From Rhynochetos jubatus (taxonomy: Eukaryota; Chordata; Aves; Eurypygiformes; Rhynochetidae): a stretch of 64,000 nt of DNA. Under the pieces are notes generated by a model. It ran no database searches, was not told the origin of the DNA, and saw only the letters and a list, made by a program, of their open reading frames with translations. Shown one piece after another: positions 20,563 to 33,800 of this stretch. Numbering within the stretch: the first letter of the stretch is position 1; each line of letters begins with the position of its first letter. The position numbers and the translations under genes are program-made. Where the stretch lies: positions 7,176,001 through 7,240,000 of the forward strand of contig CM050672.1 in assembly GCA_027574665.1 (NCBI GenBank). Direction: 5' to 3'.

Positions 20563-23500
20563 AGGCAGTTGGAATTAATTTCCAAGGTTTCACTCTGTGT
20601 TGTGTATGTGGGGTGGGTTTTATTGCCAAAATATTTGTCTGTCTGTTTTGTTTTTTCATTGCTGCTTTTCTTTTGTAGCCACAACTAAGCCCTTCACCAG
20701 GAACAGCTGCAATAATACTGGAATACAACACAAACATCCCCCCCTCCGTGTTTTTTTGGAGTGTAAATACTCAAGTCTTCCACTTAGGGCTGAAGATTTT
20801 ATGCAAACCTAAGAATATGTTTCTTTTTTACTGCTTGGATTGTTTTGGGTTTGTTAGTTCCTAGACAAAACTTCCTTTATGGTTGGCTTGAGGATCGCCT
20901 GCTTCAGTTGGGTTTAGCAATTAGCGTGCCTGGATTGGGGTTGGGAGGTTTACGGAAGGGAATAACAGAGGAAAAGTCACTTATCAGATGTTTGTTGAAG
21001 ACAGGCATAACTGAGAGGCGTGAATATCCAGTTAATTCTCTACCGCGGTGTTTGCACGGGTGTTTAAGTTGTACTGATTCGGCGCAGGCTGGGCAAAACA
21101 AGTCCAAGTCGCTAAATTCAGCATCTTAACTTTGCTAATAACGCCTGCCACTAGAGAGCAGCAAGAGAACGCGCTTCCTCCGGCAACCGGGGGAGGAAGG
21201 ATAATTCAAACTTCAACTACGCTCTTGACTCAAGGGGAAATTCTTAGTTTTCCATGCTCTGTGGTGTTGCAAAGGATTAAATTTATGTAGGCCTACAGGT
21301 GCCACATTTTTGCATTGGAAGGTGGTCACTTGAAGCACCTTTAGAGGGTTGACTTTGTCCTCATGGTCTTACCGGCCTCTTCTCAGCATCTGCTAGCCAC
21401 AAAGATGCTCTTTTTGTTTACTTCCCTTTAGAAGTTTCCCTTCAAAATTTATTTTGCTTGTTCCAGAGCCAAGAGTAGAAAAATAGCTTATAAATTGAAA
21501 TACAGAGAACGGGAAGATTTCTGGGTCCTGTTGTTCAGAGTAAACGTTTCCCCCAAAACAACCTCCCAGCGGTCCAGGGTTTGCCACCGGTAAGCGCTAC
21601 CTTGCACCCCAAAAATTCCCGCCGTGGGGGTGTATTCCACGCTGTGCTTTGGGGAGTTGGAGGCCGGGGCTGGTCCTGCAGGAGCTGAAATCTCCGTAGC
21701 AGGAGGGGTTGGACACGTGCTGAGATGCTGCTGCTGCTGCTTACTGTGCCAGGCTCCCTCTTCCCACCGGGGATGAGAGCTGTGGGTTTGGGCCTGACCC
21801 CACTCGTGTCGCTCTCCCGGGGCTGCCCCCCGTCTGGCACATCAGCTCAGTTTTGCCGTCTCATTTGCAGGTATCGATTCCGCTCAACCCTCCCGGCGCT
21901 GAGACGGTGCTGCCGGGGAGAGAAATCCTCCGGGAGTGGTGTGGGGCTGGCTGGGGAGGAGAGATGGAGTGGGGGGGGGGCAGGGAGGGGTGACAGCGGG
22001 AATGGGGATCCTGCACACGGCCCGGGGCAGTGCGTCCCGGGCGGAAGGAAGAGCTCCTTCCACTTTGCTCGCTGCTTTTCCCTCTCATCTCATCTCCCAG
22101 CACTTAGCACCGGGAGTCGGGGCTGGGGGGTGTCTGGTGTTGGCTTTGCATGAGGCGCAAAAGTGGCTGCACCTTGGTAGGACCAAGGTTGTCACCCGAG
22201 TTCGTCAGCGTTACTAACGATCTCTCTCTGTGCCTCAGTTTCCCCGCACGAGGGACAGGAGGAATAAAGCCTTTCAGGTCCGAGCTGATCCTAGACTGCG
22301 TGCCGTGAGCCTTGATGAGAGGAGCGCTGCCGAGTAAGCGATACTACCTGCTGAGTTTGCAGAGAATGAGCCCTTAGGAACCCAAATGATAGCGAAGAAA
22401 TGAAAACAGACCTTAGAAGCGGAGGAAGGAGCGGCCTTCAGCCCGTGTTAAAGGTTAGCATTGCAGACACGTTTATAATCATAGCTTTCACCACCGCTCA
22501 GCTCCTCGGGGGCTCAAGGCAGTCACTGAATTATGTTTTCTTTTCCTTTTTTTTTTTTCCCTTTTGCCAAGAGACTGAAAGGGGGAGAGGGGAAAAAAAA
22601 CTATTTGTTTGTCTTGTCTAATTTAATTTATGTTATTTATCAAACAGACAGGTTATTTGGGAAACCAGATGGACCCAGGCTAAAATCATCTGTATTTCCA
22701 ACATGTGAAAAATTATGTCAGAGTGGACACATGAAAAGAAGTGTGCTGCGTGTTTTGTGTGCGCTGCTCACGTGAGCTGCTGCGCCTCGTCTGTCCTGGA
22801 CCTTTAATCAGTCGTCCCAGACCCAAGATGAGGGTTCAAGAACAAAAAGGCCCCCCAGGCACCCGCACAAGTGTGGCCACGGAGGGTGTCCTCCAGAGCA
22901 GCGTGTCACAATTACTTACCCTCTCTGGCTTTCAACCCGCTCGTTAGCTGGTGCATCCTTTCTCCAGGTGATGAATCGGGCGCGTTTTGGGCACGTGCTT
23001 GGGTTTGGAGCGGAGCAGGTGACGTTTTCAGCATCTGTTTCTTTTCCTTTGGGTTCTCTGTTACTAGAAAAGGAAACACCAAAGACAGAGTGGCAGAAAC
23101 AGGACTGGAGTGGCTCATTCAAGAAATACTATGTGAGAATATAGTAAAAGGAACTACCAGGCACATGCTTTCCTCACTGAGAAGGACCGATCGTGCCACG
23201 GTGTTGCCTCGAGCAGGTGGGAGCAAGCCGGTGGCAGATCTTGGGGACAGGACAGCTGCCCGCGCTCGGTGCAGGGTCTCCTCACCCTCTCCCCGTGGCC
23301 ATTGCTCCTGCTGCGTTAACCTGCCAGGGCCGAGCTCGGGGCTGCCATATCCGCCTCTGCCCGCAGCAGGGTCCTCAGGGAGTTCCTCCTGCAGGAGCCC
23401 AGCCTTAGCACGCCTCGGCTGCCTGCGCTTAATTAATGACCTGAAATCAAACGGGACGTTGGAACTTGGCAAAGACCTTCCCTCCCCGGGACCCGCTGAG

Positions 23501-23670
23501 GAGCTGTGAGGGGTTGTGCATGGGTGGGACACCCCAACAGCTGCTTTATCACCAAGAGCTGAGCCTGAGGTAGTCCCCCTGCCCCCAGGGCAGGAGCCCA
23601 CAGCCCCAGAGGCTCCTGGCTGTGCAGTCTGGCCGAGCTCCTGATGTGGAGAACATCTCCCTGAGACTTG
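20563..23670. other. Intergenic spacer after CLSPN
   Basis: Mixed composition up to about 21500, then GC-rich. It has a short CTG run at 21728-21742, a G10 run near 21971 and a poly-T/poly-A pair near 22543-22600. Long open frames in 21700-22150 and 22870-23600 are compositional, and no exon or repeat is recognised. Confidence 0.55.
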
Positions 23671-24130
23671 TGGCAGGGCTGGGTTTATTAGGTGACCTGT
23701 AAAGCAAAAGTTTCATTCTATATTAACGATCAGTCATTAATATTAATTATAACATTGCGTGTGCTCTGCGTGGACAGATGTTCAGTCCTTGGGCGTTATT
23801 ATTTTCTCTTGTATCATCCAGAAGCCCAATTTATGGCCAACTCCAGCTACGCTTCTCCAGGCAGCAGAGATCTAAACCAGCGGTAATTAAAGAAAATGAC
23901 ATAAAAGATTGCAGTGCGGGAGGGAGGGGCGAGAAGCAAATCTTTACAGCTTTGCGAGAGATTTCATTTTATTTTTTAGCTGATATTATTTTTCCTCTGC
24001 TCCTCAAGGCTGTTTTCCTGCAACACGCTCTGTGCCGCGTCCCTTACAGTGGCCCATTGATTTTCAATATTCGATGATGTTCGTGCACGTGGTGATGGAG
24101 CATCACTATCGAGGAAGCGTCTTCCCTTTG
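23671..24130. other. AT-rich island, candidate conserved non-coding element
   Basis: About 450 bp of AT-rich sequence with clustered TAAT cores (for example TCATTAATATTAATTATAA at 23734-23752) inside GC-rich flanks. Such islands in bird microchromosome spacers are often enhancers. This is inference from composition only. Confidence 0.3.
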
Positions 24131-27100
24131 GAGGGCGAGATGTGCGTGAGTTCACGTGCGTCCTCGTGCCCGCCCGGCACCCTGAAAGCTGCCTGCATCA
24201 CCTAAGCCCTCCCCCCTGCCATGGGGGATGCTGCACGGGGCCCGGGTGTCCCGCTGCATCCTGGCGTGGCTGGTTGTGCCCGCCGTGCTGTGCCGGTGTG
24301 CCCTGGCCGAGCTCGGCCCCGAGGCTCTGGCTGGAGGGTTGTGCAGCCGCATCTTTCTGTGCTGCTTAATTTCCAGCCTGATTTCCAGTTCACGGAGGCT
24401 CGTTTCTGTGCTGGAAGCATAATTAACCACCGAGGCACTAACGCCACCTCCCTGACTGCTCAGGATATGCAGAGATGGTATTGCCACATTCCTATTTTCC
24501 ACGAAGCCTGAAGGGGGACTTTAAAAATCCCTAGCTTCTCACAATTAAGCACCAGATTAGGACAAGAACACCTTCTTTTTTCCTTCCTCCCTTGCTCCCC
24601 AGCCCCGTGAGCCTGGAGAGGGTGCAGGGGCCTGATCCTGCCTTGGGATGGGAGGTACCAGAGCTGCCACTTTGGCTGGTTGTTTTTCCCGGTCACAGAT
24701 CCAGGCTGCTGCTGTTCGAGGCTTCCACAGCAGCACTAGCCTGCTTGAGTCCCCACACAGAGGTTTTGGCATCCCATCCCAGCTCTGGTAATGGGGTGGT
24801 CATGACCCACAGCCAGCATCTCCCGCAGGATGCACGTTCCCGCCCCACCTGCCATGGCTGCAGCCACTTCTCCGTAGATAATGCAGAACCATCCAGCCCG
24901 CTGATGTAAAGAAGATAATTAAAGCAACAGGCGATTATACCTGCCATGTGTTCCCTATTTTGTGTGACGTGAGGGCGGTGCTCTCAGTGCAAAGCTCCGC
25001 GATGATCTCACAGGCAGAGCTGGCCTTGTTTTGGTGGCCTTCGCTGCACCGACAGATTGGCCGAGCGTGTGTGATCAGAGAGAGGATGACATGAGCCCCA
25101 AAGTATGATAACAGCTCCCGAGGTGCCGCTGCGGGGCTGCAAACGGCCCCCAGCCCCACCCGTCCCCCCATCCCATCCCCTTCTGCTGGAAAGGGAAAAG
25201 AAAAGGAAGGAAGAAAAGATTAGATGGGGTCAATGCAGTTGGCCAAGGCTCCCGAACATCTGCAGGGGGCAAAAGCAGGGCTGGAGGAGCTGGATTTGAT
25301 ACTCGTCAGCCAGCGCCGTGGCCCCAGATCCTCCTGAAGTTGAGGGCTTGGGATTTGTCCATGTGCTGGCTGGGGCTCGTCCGTGGCTCCTACGAGCGAC
25401 GCCGCTGGTGTCTCCAGCTTGAACGGAAACGGGAGAAGCCAAACCAGCCCACGTCACGGTGCTGGAGGTCACCCCGCTCCGGCAAGAGCTTGAGAAACCA
25501 TCGGGGCAGGAAGGGCACGGCAGGGGTGTGCTGGGGCTGGCTGATGCCTGCAGGCTGGTGGGTGAGCCGGGTGATCCTGGCACTGGATCTTCTCCATAAA
25601 GCATCCCCAAGCTGTGCCGTGTTGGCCACAGGGTACTTTAAATTCCAAGATCTGCACCTGAACTTCGTTGGCCGTGCTGGTGTTGCCTGACCATCCTGCA
25701 GCAGGGGCTCGGCCGCCCTGGGCGGTCGCGGTGGCAGCGGAGCTCCTGGAGCCCCTGGCCGCGTGTCCGTGCTGCCAGACACCGGCAAGGATGGCGAGTG
25801 GAGCGGGGACACGTCCTGGGACACCCCATGAGCCACCAAACTGCCTCCCCCGGTGCTCATTACAGTTTTTCCCGTGCTGGCGTGAGCCTCAGCGATGGGG
25901 GACAAGCAGGAGGGGCCATTGCTCCCCCCACGGCTCCCTGGGCTCTGGGGGTCGAGGCCGGCAGGACCGGTGTTGCCGGGAGCCGCGCACGCATCCTGCA
26001 AGGGGAAGAGCGCTGCTCCCAACATCTGCTTGGCGTTTGTCTTTCACTCCCATTCCTACCCTGCCTTCCCCCTCCTCTTTCATCCTTCCATCTGCACAGA
26101 CCTAAAAATAGGGCCGTAGCCTGACTTGCTCTGCTCGTCATCCCTTCGTGACTCCGGTGAGATCCCGTTTGCGGCCATCGAGGAAGGGATGGGACCCACT
26201 GGGGTCCCTCCGGTGTCCCTTGCCTGCCGTAGAGCCGCGATGCCGACTGGCCGGGGTCCCTGCACCCCCTGATTTCTGCTCCAGGACAGACAGGCACTGT
26301 TGCCTGCTCCCAGCCCTAGCCCTGCACACCCAGCCGCTCCCATGAAGACATCCTGCGTGCCCAGGAAGGACCCAGCCGGTGCCAGTACCGGTGCCAGCCG
26401 CTCTCCCTCCACACACCCAACCATGTGCTGCCGCCTGCCACCCCCTCCCCATTCCCATGCCGAACCCCAGCTTTATCCGGCCGCCTCTCCTTGCAGACCA
26501 TTCATTTCAGATCTGCTTTGAGTTTACTCCCCTCTTCCCCTGCTCCTTGAAGGCTTCTCTTGTTTGGCAGCGGGCACTGCTGGGGGTGGCTGAGCCCTGT
26601 GCCTCCCCAGCGTGACTTCCAGGCCGACACCCATCCACTGCTGGCCTGGGGATGCTCGGCCACCCCGGCAGGGTGAGGGTCCTGTCCCCACGGCAGCATC
26701 CTTCGGCGGGGATGGCCGCAGCAGCCAGGGCTGATTTTCCCAGGGACACCAGGTGCAGGTTGCCTTCCTCTGTGCCCCTCCCAGAATGCCTCCTCCTGGG
26801 TAGGGGGGGTCCCACACCGAGCCCCATGTTGGCCCCTGCGTCTGTGCCCACGCATGGCCCCACTGCTGCACCCTGCGCAGGGGTGGACACTGGCTGCACC
26901 CGGCTGTGCAGAGGAGCCTGGGTGGTGGGGGAAAAGCAGAGGGGGTGTCTGCCAGCCCTTGGCTCCTGCACCCCCCAAAAGGTGCCGGGGGCTGAGGGAG
27001 CAGAGTCCCAGGGACCCCCTCACTGCCTGGATGGGGCTGCAGTGGGACCCAACTCCGCTGCCTGGGCTGCTCCGGGGGTCCCCAGGGGCTACTCCAGGGA

Positions 27101-27239
27101 TCCCCATGGACCATTCCAGGGGTCCCCGTGCCTTCTGCTCCCCAGGCGGGCTCAGCCCTGAGCCTCTGCTGGGCACAGATCAGTGCAAACATCACTTTGG
27201 CACTTCCCCTGTCCCCCCCCGCCCCTTCCCCAAGTCGCT
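24131..27239. other. GC-rich spacer, no gene seen
   Basis: There are several overlapping open frames above 100 codons on both strands, notably 25390-26025, 26502-27195 and 26652-27161. All are proline-, glycine- and arginine-rich, open in two or three frames at once and without domain resemblance. I read the stretch as non-coding. Confidence 0.55.
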
Positions 27240-27590
27240 ATGAATAAATCATTGTTTTATTAAAGAGAAGCAGCTGCTTTTCTTCTGTTTTTTCCTGACA
27301 CTCCATCCGTACCCACGCGAGCCCTTTGGCACATGCTCGAACGCCAAAAGCCCCATTGAGGGCCCCTGAAGCATAGCAATTGATACACAGAGATCCCCAA
27401 ATCCTATTCAGGACCCGCTTTTCTGCACGAGCAGCCTCTAAACAGCTAATTCACTGCTCTTTTTGTCGCCGGGGTTAAGTGGTTAAGTGTGTGGGGATCC
27501 CATAAAAGGCCTTTACTCCATGAAAAGCTATATTTACATTGTAATCACCAAAGAACTGTTTAGGCAGTCAATAGCGGGGATAGAAAGGGG
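27240..27590. other. AT-rich island with CATAAAAGG motif
   Basis: It begins with AATAAATCATTGTTTTATTAAAG and includes CAATTGATAC, CAGCTAATTCACTG, GGTTAAGTGGTTAAGTG and CCATAAAAGGCC (an SRF CArG-like box near 27500). Candidate regulatory element only. Confidence 0.3.
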
Positions 27591-28294
27591 CAGCGATGGC
27601 GGGGGCTCGGCGGTGTGCCCCTCACCTCTCCCGCTGATCCCCCCGGAGCTGGACTTTTGTGGGATTACGTCCCCCCGCGCCAGCTGCCGGGGGGCCGCGG
27701 GAGCCGACGCTCTTTGTCTCGGTGCAGAGCCGGCCCGAGCACCCGACCCGCCGGCGTCCCGGCACCCTGCATCCCGGTGGCCTTGGCCCCTCCCCGGCAG
27801 GGATGGCACCCCAGGGTCCCGCCAGACCCGGGGCCGATCCTGCACATCGCGGCCAGGGCCCCTCTCCCACCACCGTCCCTCCCACGCGAAGGAGCCCCCA
27901 TTACCCCGTCGTTAACCAACCTCCCGCCGTTACAGTCGGGGTACCCCGTGTGTGAAGTGCGAGCTGGAATTATATCACTTTAACGAGATTAATTGAGCTC
28001 GGCGACGAATGGCACAGGCTAAATTAATTCACCGAGCGCGAGGCGAGGGCTTCCCTTTCCACCAGGAGCAATTTCCACGTAATCAATTAGATGATGTTCC
28101 AACTGATATCCCCGTCGGGGAACGCGCCTGCTCTCCCCACGCGGGTGTGAATATTCATAACGGCTACGCTTTGAGTAAATACAGTAGAAATTCTGCCCCC
28201 CTTCTCCCCCTGCAATTCCCCCGTGGGATTTGCCCAGGAGGGACCAGCACTGGGGTGGCCAGGGGGAATGGGATGCTGCATCCCACTGGGCACA
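27591..28294. other. Spacer before the hexamer satellite
   Basis: 27591-27960 is GC-rich with chance open frames. 27960-28190 is AT-richer, with GAGATTAATTGAGCTC and TAAATTAATTCACCGAG, another possible regulatory patch. No gene is seen. Confidence 0.4.
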
Positions 28295-28842
28295 GGGATG
28301 GGGATGAAGATGGGGATGGGGATGGAGAGGGAGATGGGGATGGAGAGGGAGATGGGGATGGAGATGGGGATGGGGATGGGGATGGGGATGGGGATGGGGA
28401 TGGGGATGGGGATGGAGAGGGAGATGGAGATGGGATGGGATGGGGATGGGGATGGAGATAGAGATGGGGATGGAGAGGGAGATGGGGATGGAGAGGGAGA
28501 TGGGGATGGAGATGGGGATGGGGATGGGGATGGGGATGGGGATGGGGATGGGGATGGGGATGGGGATGGAGAGGGAGATGGAGATGGGATGGGATGGGGA
28601 TGGGGATGGAGATAGAGATGGAGATGGAAAGGGGGATGGGGATGGAGAGGGAGATGGAGATGGAGATGGGGATGGAGATGGAGATGGAGATGGAGATGGA
28701 GATGGAAAGGGGGATGGGGATGGAGATGGAGATGGAGATGGAGATGGAGATGGAGATGGGGATGGAGATGGAGATGGAGATGGAGATGGAGATGGAAAGG
28801 GGGATGGGGATGGAGAGGGAGATGGGGATGGAGATGGGGATG
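28295..28842. repeat. GGGGAT/GGAGAT hexanucleotide satellite
   Basis: About 548 bp of tandem hexamers, mainly GGGGAT, GGAGAT and GGAAAG variants on the plus strand, with a five-base slip (GGGAT GGGAT). A block beginning GGAGAGGGAGATGGAGATGG recurs at 28414 and 28568, a 154-bp higher-order period. The right third is dominated by GGAGAT and punctuated by GGAAAGG at 28626, 28704 and 28794. The plus strand is purine-rich and G-clustered. Six-frame translation gives stop-free Met-Gly/Met-Glu, Gly-Asp and Ser-Pro or His-Pro/Leu strings that are artefacts. Confidence 0.97.
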
Positions 28843-30479
28843 CTGCCGGCCACGTGCCAGTGGAGATCCCTGCTGAGAAGCACTCGCCACCCATGCCGGT
28901 CCCATTGCAAACTGTGTGGGACGAGGTGGCCGCAGCCCATCGGACATTGCTGCCAGCCCCTGGGTGCCGAAGGGGTGGTGCGGGGAGCTGCGGGGGAGGC
29001 GTGTGCTGTCAGCAGGTGCTCCCTTCCCCCCTGCTGCGTTTGTCTTGTCTGCTCCTGAAAAACGGAAAGGAAAATGGTTTTGCAGTTATCAGTTACACGC
29101 TCCAACTTCTTCTGGTTCCTACTGGGAGCTCAATGATAGAACAAGTTTAAAAGTGTTTTCCTGCACCTCCACCCCCATGGAAATTGTAATTACGAGGCTG
29201 AATGGGCTGGTTAAGCAGAGGAGGCGATTTTCCCCAGTGGGCAAAACACCCCTCCTTGGCCAGGGCCTTGGTTCCAGGACAGCCTGCACGAGAATGTTCC
29301 CCCGACACCGGCTCCTGGTGCCCCGGGGTGTCCCTGTGCCTGGCAGCATCACGGCTCTTTCCAGGGTGTCCCTGGAAGCGCATGTGGCTTTGCCCTTTGC
29401 ACAGGGCTGGAGCCACCGGTACCGGCATCATCACTGGTCCCACAGCTCTGCATCGCCGAGCCGCTCGCATCATTGTGAGGTTTTGTTTTCCCTCTGGTTT
29501 GGCTCCCGCCTGGATTTTTCAAAGGCTTCGGAGCAGCGAGCGCCCTTCCTCCCCCGGCCAGCCCACATTGTTCAAATTAGTGCCTAAATGAAAGGATATT
29601 GTTGGTTCCTGTTCGGAGATAATGACCTCGGTAGCGGAGGGAATTTCACCCATGCAGAGAGAATTTGCCGGGCTGTTCCCGCCTGGAGAGCCCCTCGCCA
29701 GGGTCCGTCTCGCCGGGACCCAAGCAGGCTGATGGGAACGGATCCGCCAGGAAGTGGGGGTTTATCTTGGCATGCCATTCTAATTGCTGAAAACTCCGCT
29801 TTCTGACCTCAAAAATGTGCCACCGCTCCCCGGCCGGCACTGGGGCACCTGCGGCACGGCAGTGCCGGCCACGGCCGGGATTAGCACCGAAAAGCAGCAG
29901 CTGCTGGGGCCACCCGCTCAGCCCATCCCTGTGGAAAAGTGCTCCTGTTCCCAAATGCCCATGGGATTTTGGTTTTCCCTCTTGCTTTTCATCCCTCTGC
30001 CTTCCCTCGTGGCTTAGGGAAATTTAAACCCCTCACCCTGTCATGGAAAGGGAAGAAAGGAGGGAAAACGGACCCAACCCTGGATTTCCAGTCTTATTAA
30101 AAAGCAAAGGATGTCAAAATCGTTCTTTTTGGTTCAAAAAGCACCTTCTGCCCCAAAGGCCTTTTCTGCTGGGGGGAACCCGGCCGGCACCGGCACTCAC
30201 CGAGCGACCCTCGCACCACGCTGGGCTGACCGCCTGCTGCCTCGATGGGCCGCCCCCGTCCCCAGCAACGCCATCCCGGTTTGCCGGTGGGACCGTGTGG
30301 CTCCCAGCAATACCGGGACGAGCGCGGCGGTGGCAGCAGCCGGCCGGTGCCGGTGGGACGGGGAGCTGGGGAGCTCCCACAGGACCCCCATCCTCTCAGG
30401 CTGCGCTGGCCAGATTGTCTCCCGGCGCGCAGCCCCGCGTGCCACCGTCCCACCTGGCTGCAACGTGGACAATCAGACG
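28843..30479. other. Spacer after the satellite
   Basis: Alternates GC-rich blocks with AT-richer patches at about 29050-29240 and 29480-29640. No exon, repeat or RNA gene is recognised. Confidence 0.5.
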
Positions 30480-30890
30480 ATTTTGGTGCTCAGTGTTTTA
30501 ATTTTTTCAGCCAGTTTCGCTCTGCTTGAATTTTAACAGATGTTTTGACTTGTTATAGGTGAAGGGGAAGCTGAGAAAAAAAAAACCACCCAATCTAAAG
30601 TGTTTTTTGATTAGAGCTTGTTCAAAGTTCTCCAGTGGAGCAGCTCCCACACCAGAAAATTCTGACTATGTGCAATCAAACGTTTAATTTCCACAAATGC
30701 AATATAAGACGATTCCTTCAGGTTAGAATCCGTTATAGCTATTAATCAAAGCGGAGCAGCTGAAACAAACCCTTTTATCGAATATTGTGACAAAGGGATA
30801 AATTAAAGCATTTATGGAATGTATCAGATTCGTGTCCAAGACCGAAATTTCGAAATCCTGAAGTTTTCTGTGTTATGAGGCCCAAATGTG
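30480..30890. other. AT-rich island, candidate conserved non-coding element
   Basis: About 400 bp of even, AT-rich unique sequence with TTTAATTTCC, CTATTAATCAAAG and GATAAATTAAAGC. It is flanked on both sides by GC-rich spacer. It has no long open frame. Confidence 0.35.
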
Positions 30891-33800
30891 GAGCTTTTCT
30901 GTTTTGGGACAAGTGCGCAGCAGTTGGGGGGGTGCAGGGAGCTGCGCTGCCGTGACCGTTTCATCTGCAGGGAGGGAGGGGATGGTCCGATCGCTGCCGA
31001 GAGGCCGGTGCTGCAGGACGAGGTGGCTGGGGAGCAGCACGGCACGAGGATGGTGCTGGCACGGAGCTGCTGGCTGCTGTTGGCAGCACGACTCCTGTTA
31101 CACCAGCCCTTCCCAAGGGCTTGTTTTGCTTTGGATGGTCAGGCTTTGGCGAGCACCGCTGTTTCCAAACACGCTGAGCAGTGGGGGGCACATTGATCCA
31201 CGCTGCCCTTGGGGCTGGGATTGCCAGCTGGGCTTAGCCTCTCTGCAGCACTGGGCTGCAGCCGGACCCCAGGGCCAGCACCCAGCATCCCCCTAGCTCA
31301 GTGCCCACCATGGGCTCGGGAGGCTTTGTGCAGCCCCCAGCCCAGAGCCCTGCGCTTCTCCAAACTTCCCACGCGTTGAGACCGTAACCCGTGGGCACCG
31401 CTGCCCTACGTGCAAGCCGGGACACCCTGCCTGGAGCACCCGTGTGCCACGGGCTCAGCCCACGGCCGGGTCTGGCGTGGGCAGGAGACAGCCCGGGGAC
31501 GTGCGGTGCTTGGGCCGGAGCTGCGGATCTTGTGCTCGGAGGCCGGCAAGTGCCCAGCCGCACATACCAAAGGATGGAAAGATTTCCCCCAGCGCCGCTG
31601 GCCGGGCACAGCCGACGGCCAGCGATCAAAGAAAACACTATACGCTTAAATGTACACCGTGATTTTCATCCCCAAATCCTCGCAGGCGGACAGAGCCCAT
31701 CTGCTGGTGGGTTTTGTTTGCAGCCAGACTCGGGGAGCCGCTGGGCTGGGCTCAGACACGGCCCGTGGCCAGAGCAGATGCGGGGACCCCAGGGCAGGGA
31801 CCCGCCCTGCGGCGCAGGGAGGTGACGCCGAGGGACAGAGCCACCCAGAGCCACCGGCCGAGGAGGCGAGCATCCGTCCCTCCCCCTTCCTCTCCATTTC
31901 CCAAACAATTTCCTAATCAGACCTTTCTGTCTGGAGTTTATTAGTGATTCACAGGCCGAGAGGAAATGGTGATTTTTTGGGTCCTGGTCTGATGGAAGGG
32001 GTGGAGCCGGCATCAATATTCCTCTTTTGTAGCTCAGCAGCGGATAAAGCCCAGCGGAAACGTCTGCGGGACGCCAGCTTGGCTCTCTTGGCAGAGCACA
32101 TCTCCCAGGCCAAGCTAAACCCTGGTTTGTGAGTCAGGAAAGCAGAGGAAGGAGCTTCTCCCCCCGACACAGGCGGTTTGGCGAGGAGGGTCTCTCCTGG
32201 TGATGGGGCTGCGTGTCCCGGGGGCAGAGCTGGGTCCCCATCGCTGACGGCTTGTCCCTCCTGCGGGAGGTTGGCACCTCCGCTGGGCTCCATGGCCCCG
32301 CAGCCCCTTCCTCCACCTCCTCCTCTTCCTCTCCCTGGTACCCACGGGCTGATCCTTGGGGCTGGGAGCTGTTGGGGAAAGCGGGCTCTGACCTCCAGTC
32401 CTGTGGAAACAGTCTGGCCTCCGTGGGATTCCCGGCTCCTCTGAAATCCAATCTGTTCACGGATTCCAGGCATTTTTCACCAAATACAGCGCATCTGTCC
32501 CTGCCTTTGAGTCCGACTGAAATCCAGGTTGTTTTCCAGGTAGACGGCAGGCAGCAGGGACCAGCCCAGCAGCCGGTGCGGGGGCTGTGGGGCAGGGGAG
32601 TGGGGCTCGCCCGGATCCAGCCCCTTCTGCCCCCTTCCCCTGTCCTTGAGTGGTGCTTTCCCCAGAAAACCCTACGGGGAACACAGAGGATGGGATGTTG
32701 TGTGTGAGGGCACCACAGGATGATGGGGACAGGGGTGGAGATGGGGACAGCGATGAGGATGGAGCAGGGCCAGGGATGGGGCCAGGCTGGCAGCGATGCT
32801 CAGCTCCCGCTTCCCCCCTCAGAGACCAGTGACTCTGCTGGCCCCCCTCCTGAGAGGAGCACCAGCACGTGTACAGCCTGGGGTTGCTTTTCTTCCCCTC
32901 AGCCTACAAAAATGACCAGAATCTATGAAAATAAGGGTATTGGCTTAAAACTTTATGAGGCCAGGAGGACAAACCCTTTATAGCATCCTCCTCCCTCCAT
33001 CAGCAGGACCTGCCAGCATTCCCAGCGTTAGGTTGTGCAGCCCCAACCCCACAGCCATGGGGCAGCGTGATGGTCCTGGCAGCTCCTGTTCCTACTGGGA
33101 ACGTGGATCCCAAAGCCTCATCCGTGCAAAGGCCCTCAGAGCCAGGGACGCGGCGTGGCCACGCAGCCCGGAGCCGTCGCGCTCACCCGACGCTCAGCCC
33201 CAGTTTCTGCTGGGTGCTGGGAGAGCCGCTCCCACCCAGACACCGGCTCCCCCCGGGACCCCCCCACCGCCTCCCCTCATATTTACCGGAATGTGTTTAC
33301 AATTACACCGAATGCCGGGCCGCGGTGGCCGCGCAGCCGGGCGAGTCAGCGGCGGGGCAGGGGGGGTTGGAGGTCAGCACGCTGTTTACTTTAATTTCTC
33401 TGAGAGCTTTTTGGGAGATTTCCCTCCTCCGTTATTAAACTCAGATGAGCCGCTGGGGAGGTTAGGTCGCATGTGGTTCAGGGCACTTTTTTCTTCTTTC
33501 TTTTGTAATTTTTTTTTCCCCCAGTGTTTCACCCTTAACTCTTTCGGGACGGGTTCCCTGTCTCAGCACCGGGGTCCTGGGCTGGGACGGTGGCTCCTGG
33601 GTGACCTGCGAGGTTGGTCCCCAGGTGCTTTTGGCCATGCAGGCACCCGGCCGAGCCCATCCTGGTGTCGCCGCGGGGCCGAGCGTGGCCCCACCATGGC
33701 CATCACCCACACGAGGGGCCACTCCTGGCGTGCGCAGCCAGGCTGGTGCCCCATGCGGGACAGGGCGGGAGATGGGAACCGATGGGAGCCTGGCGGGGGG

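Noticed and set aside
26502..27195. Two minus-strand frames of about 224 codons
   Set aside because: Both cover the same bases in different frames and are Pro/Gly/Ser-rich with no conserved motif.
28019..29105. Long open frames of Met-Gly/Met-Glu, Gly-Asp and Ser-Pro/His-Pro strings on both strands
   Set aside because: They are translations of the stop-free hexamer satellite in several frames at once and extend only into neighbouring GC-rich DNA.
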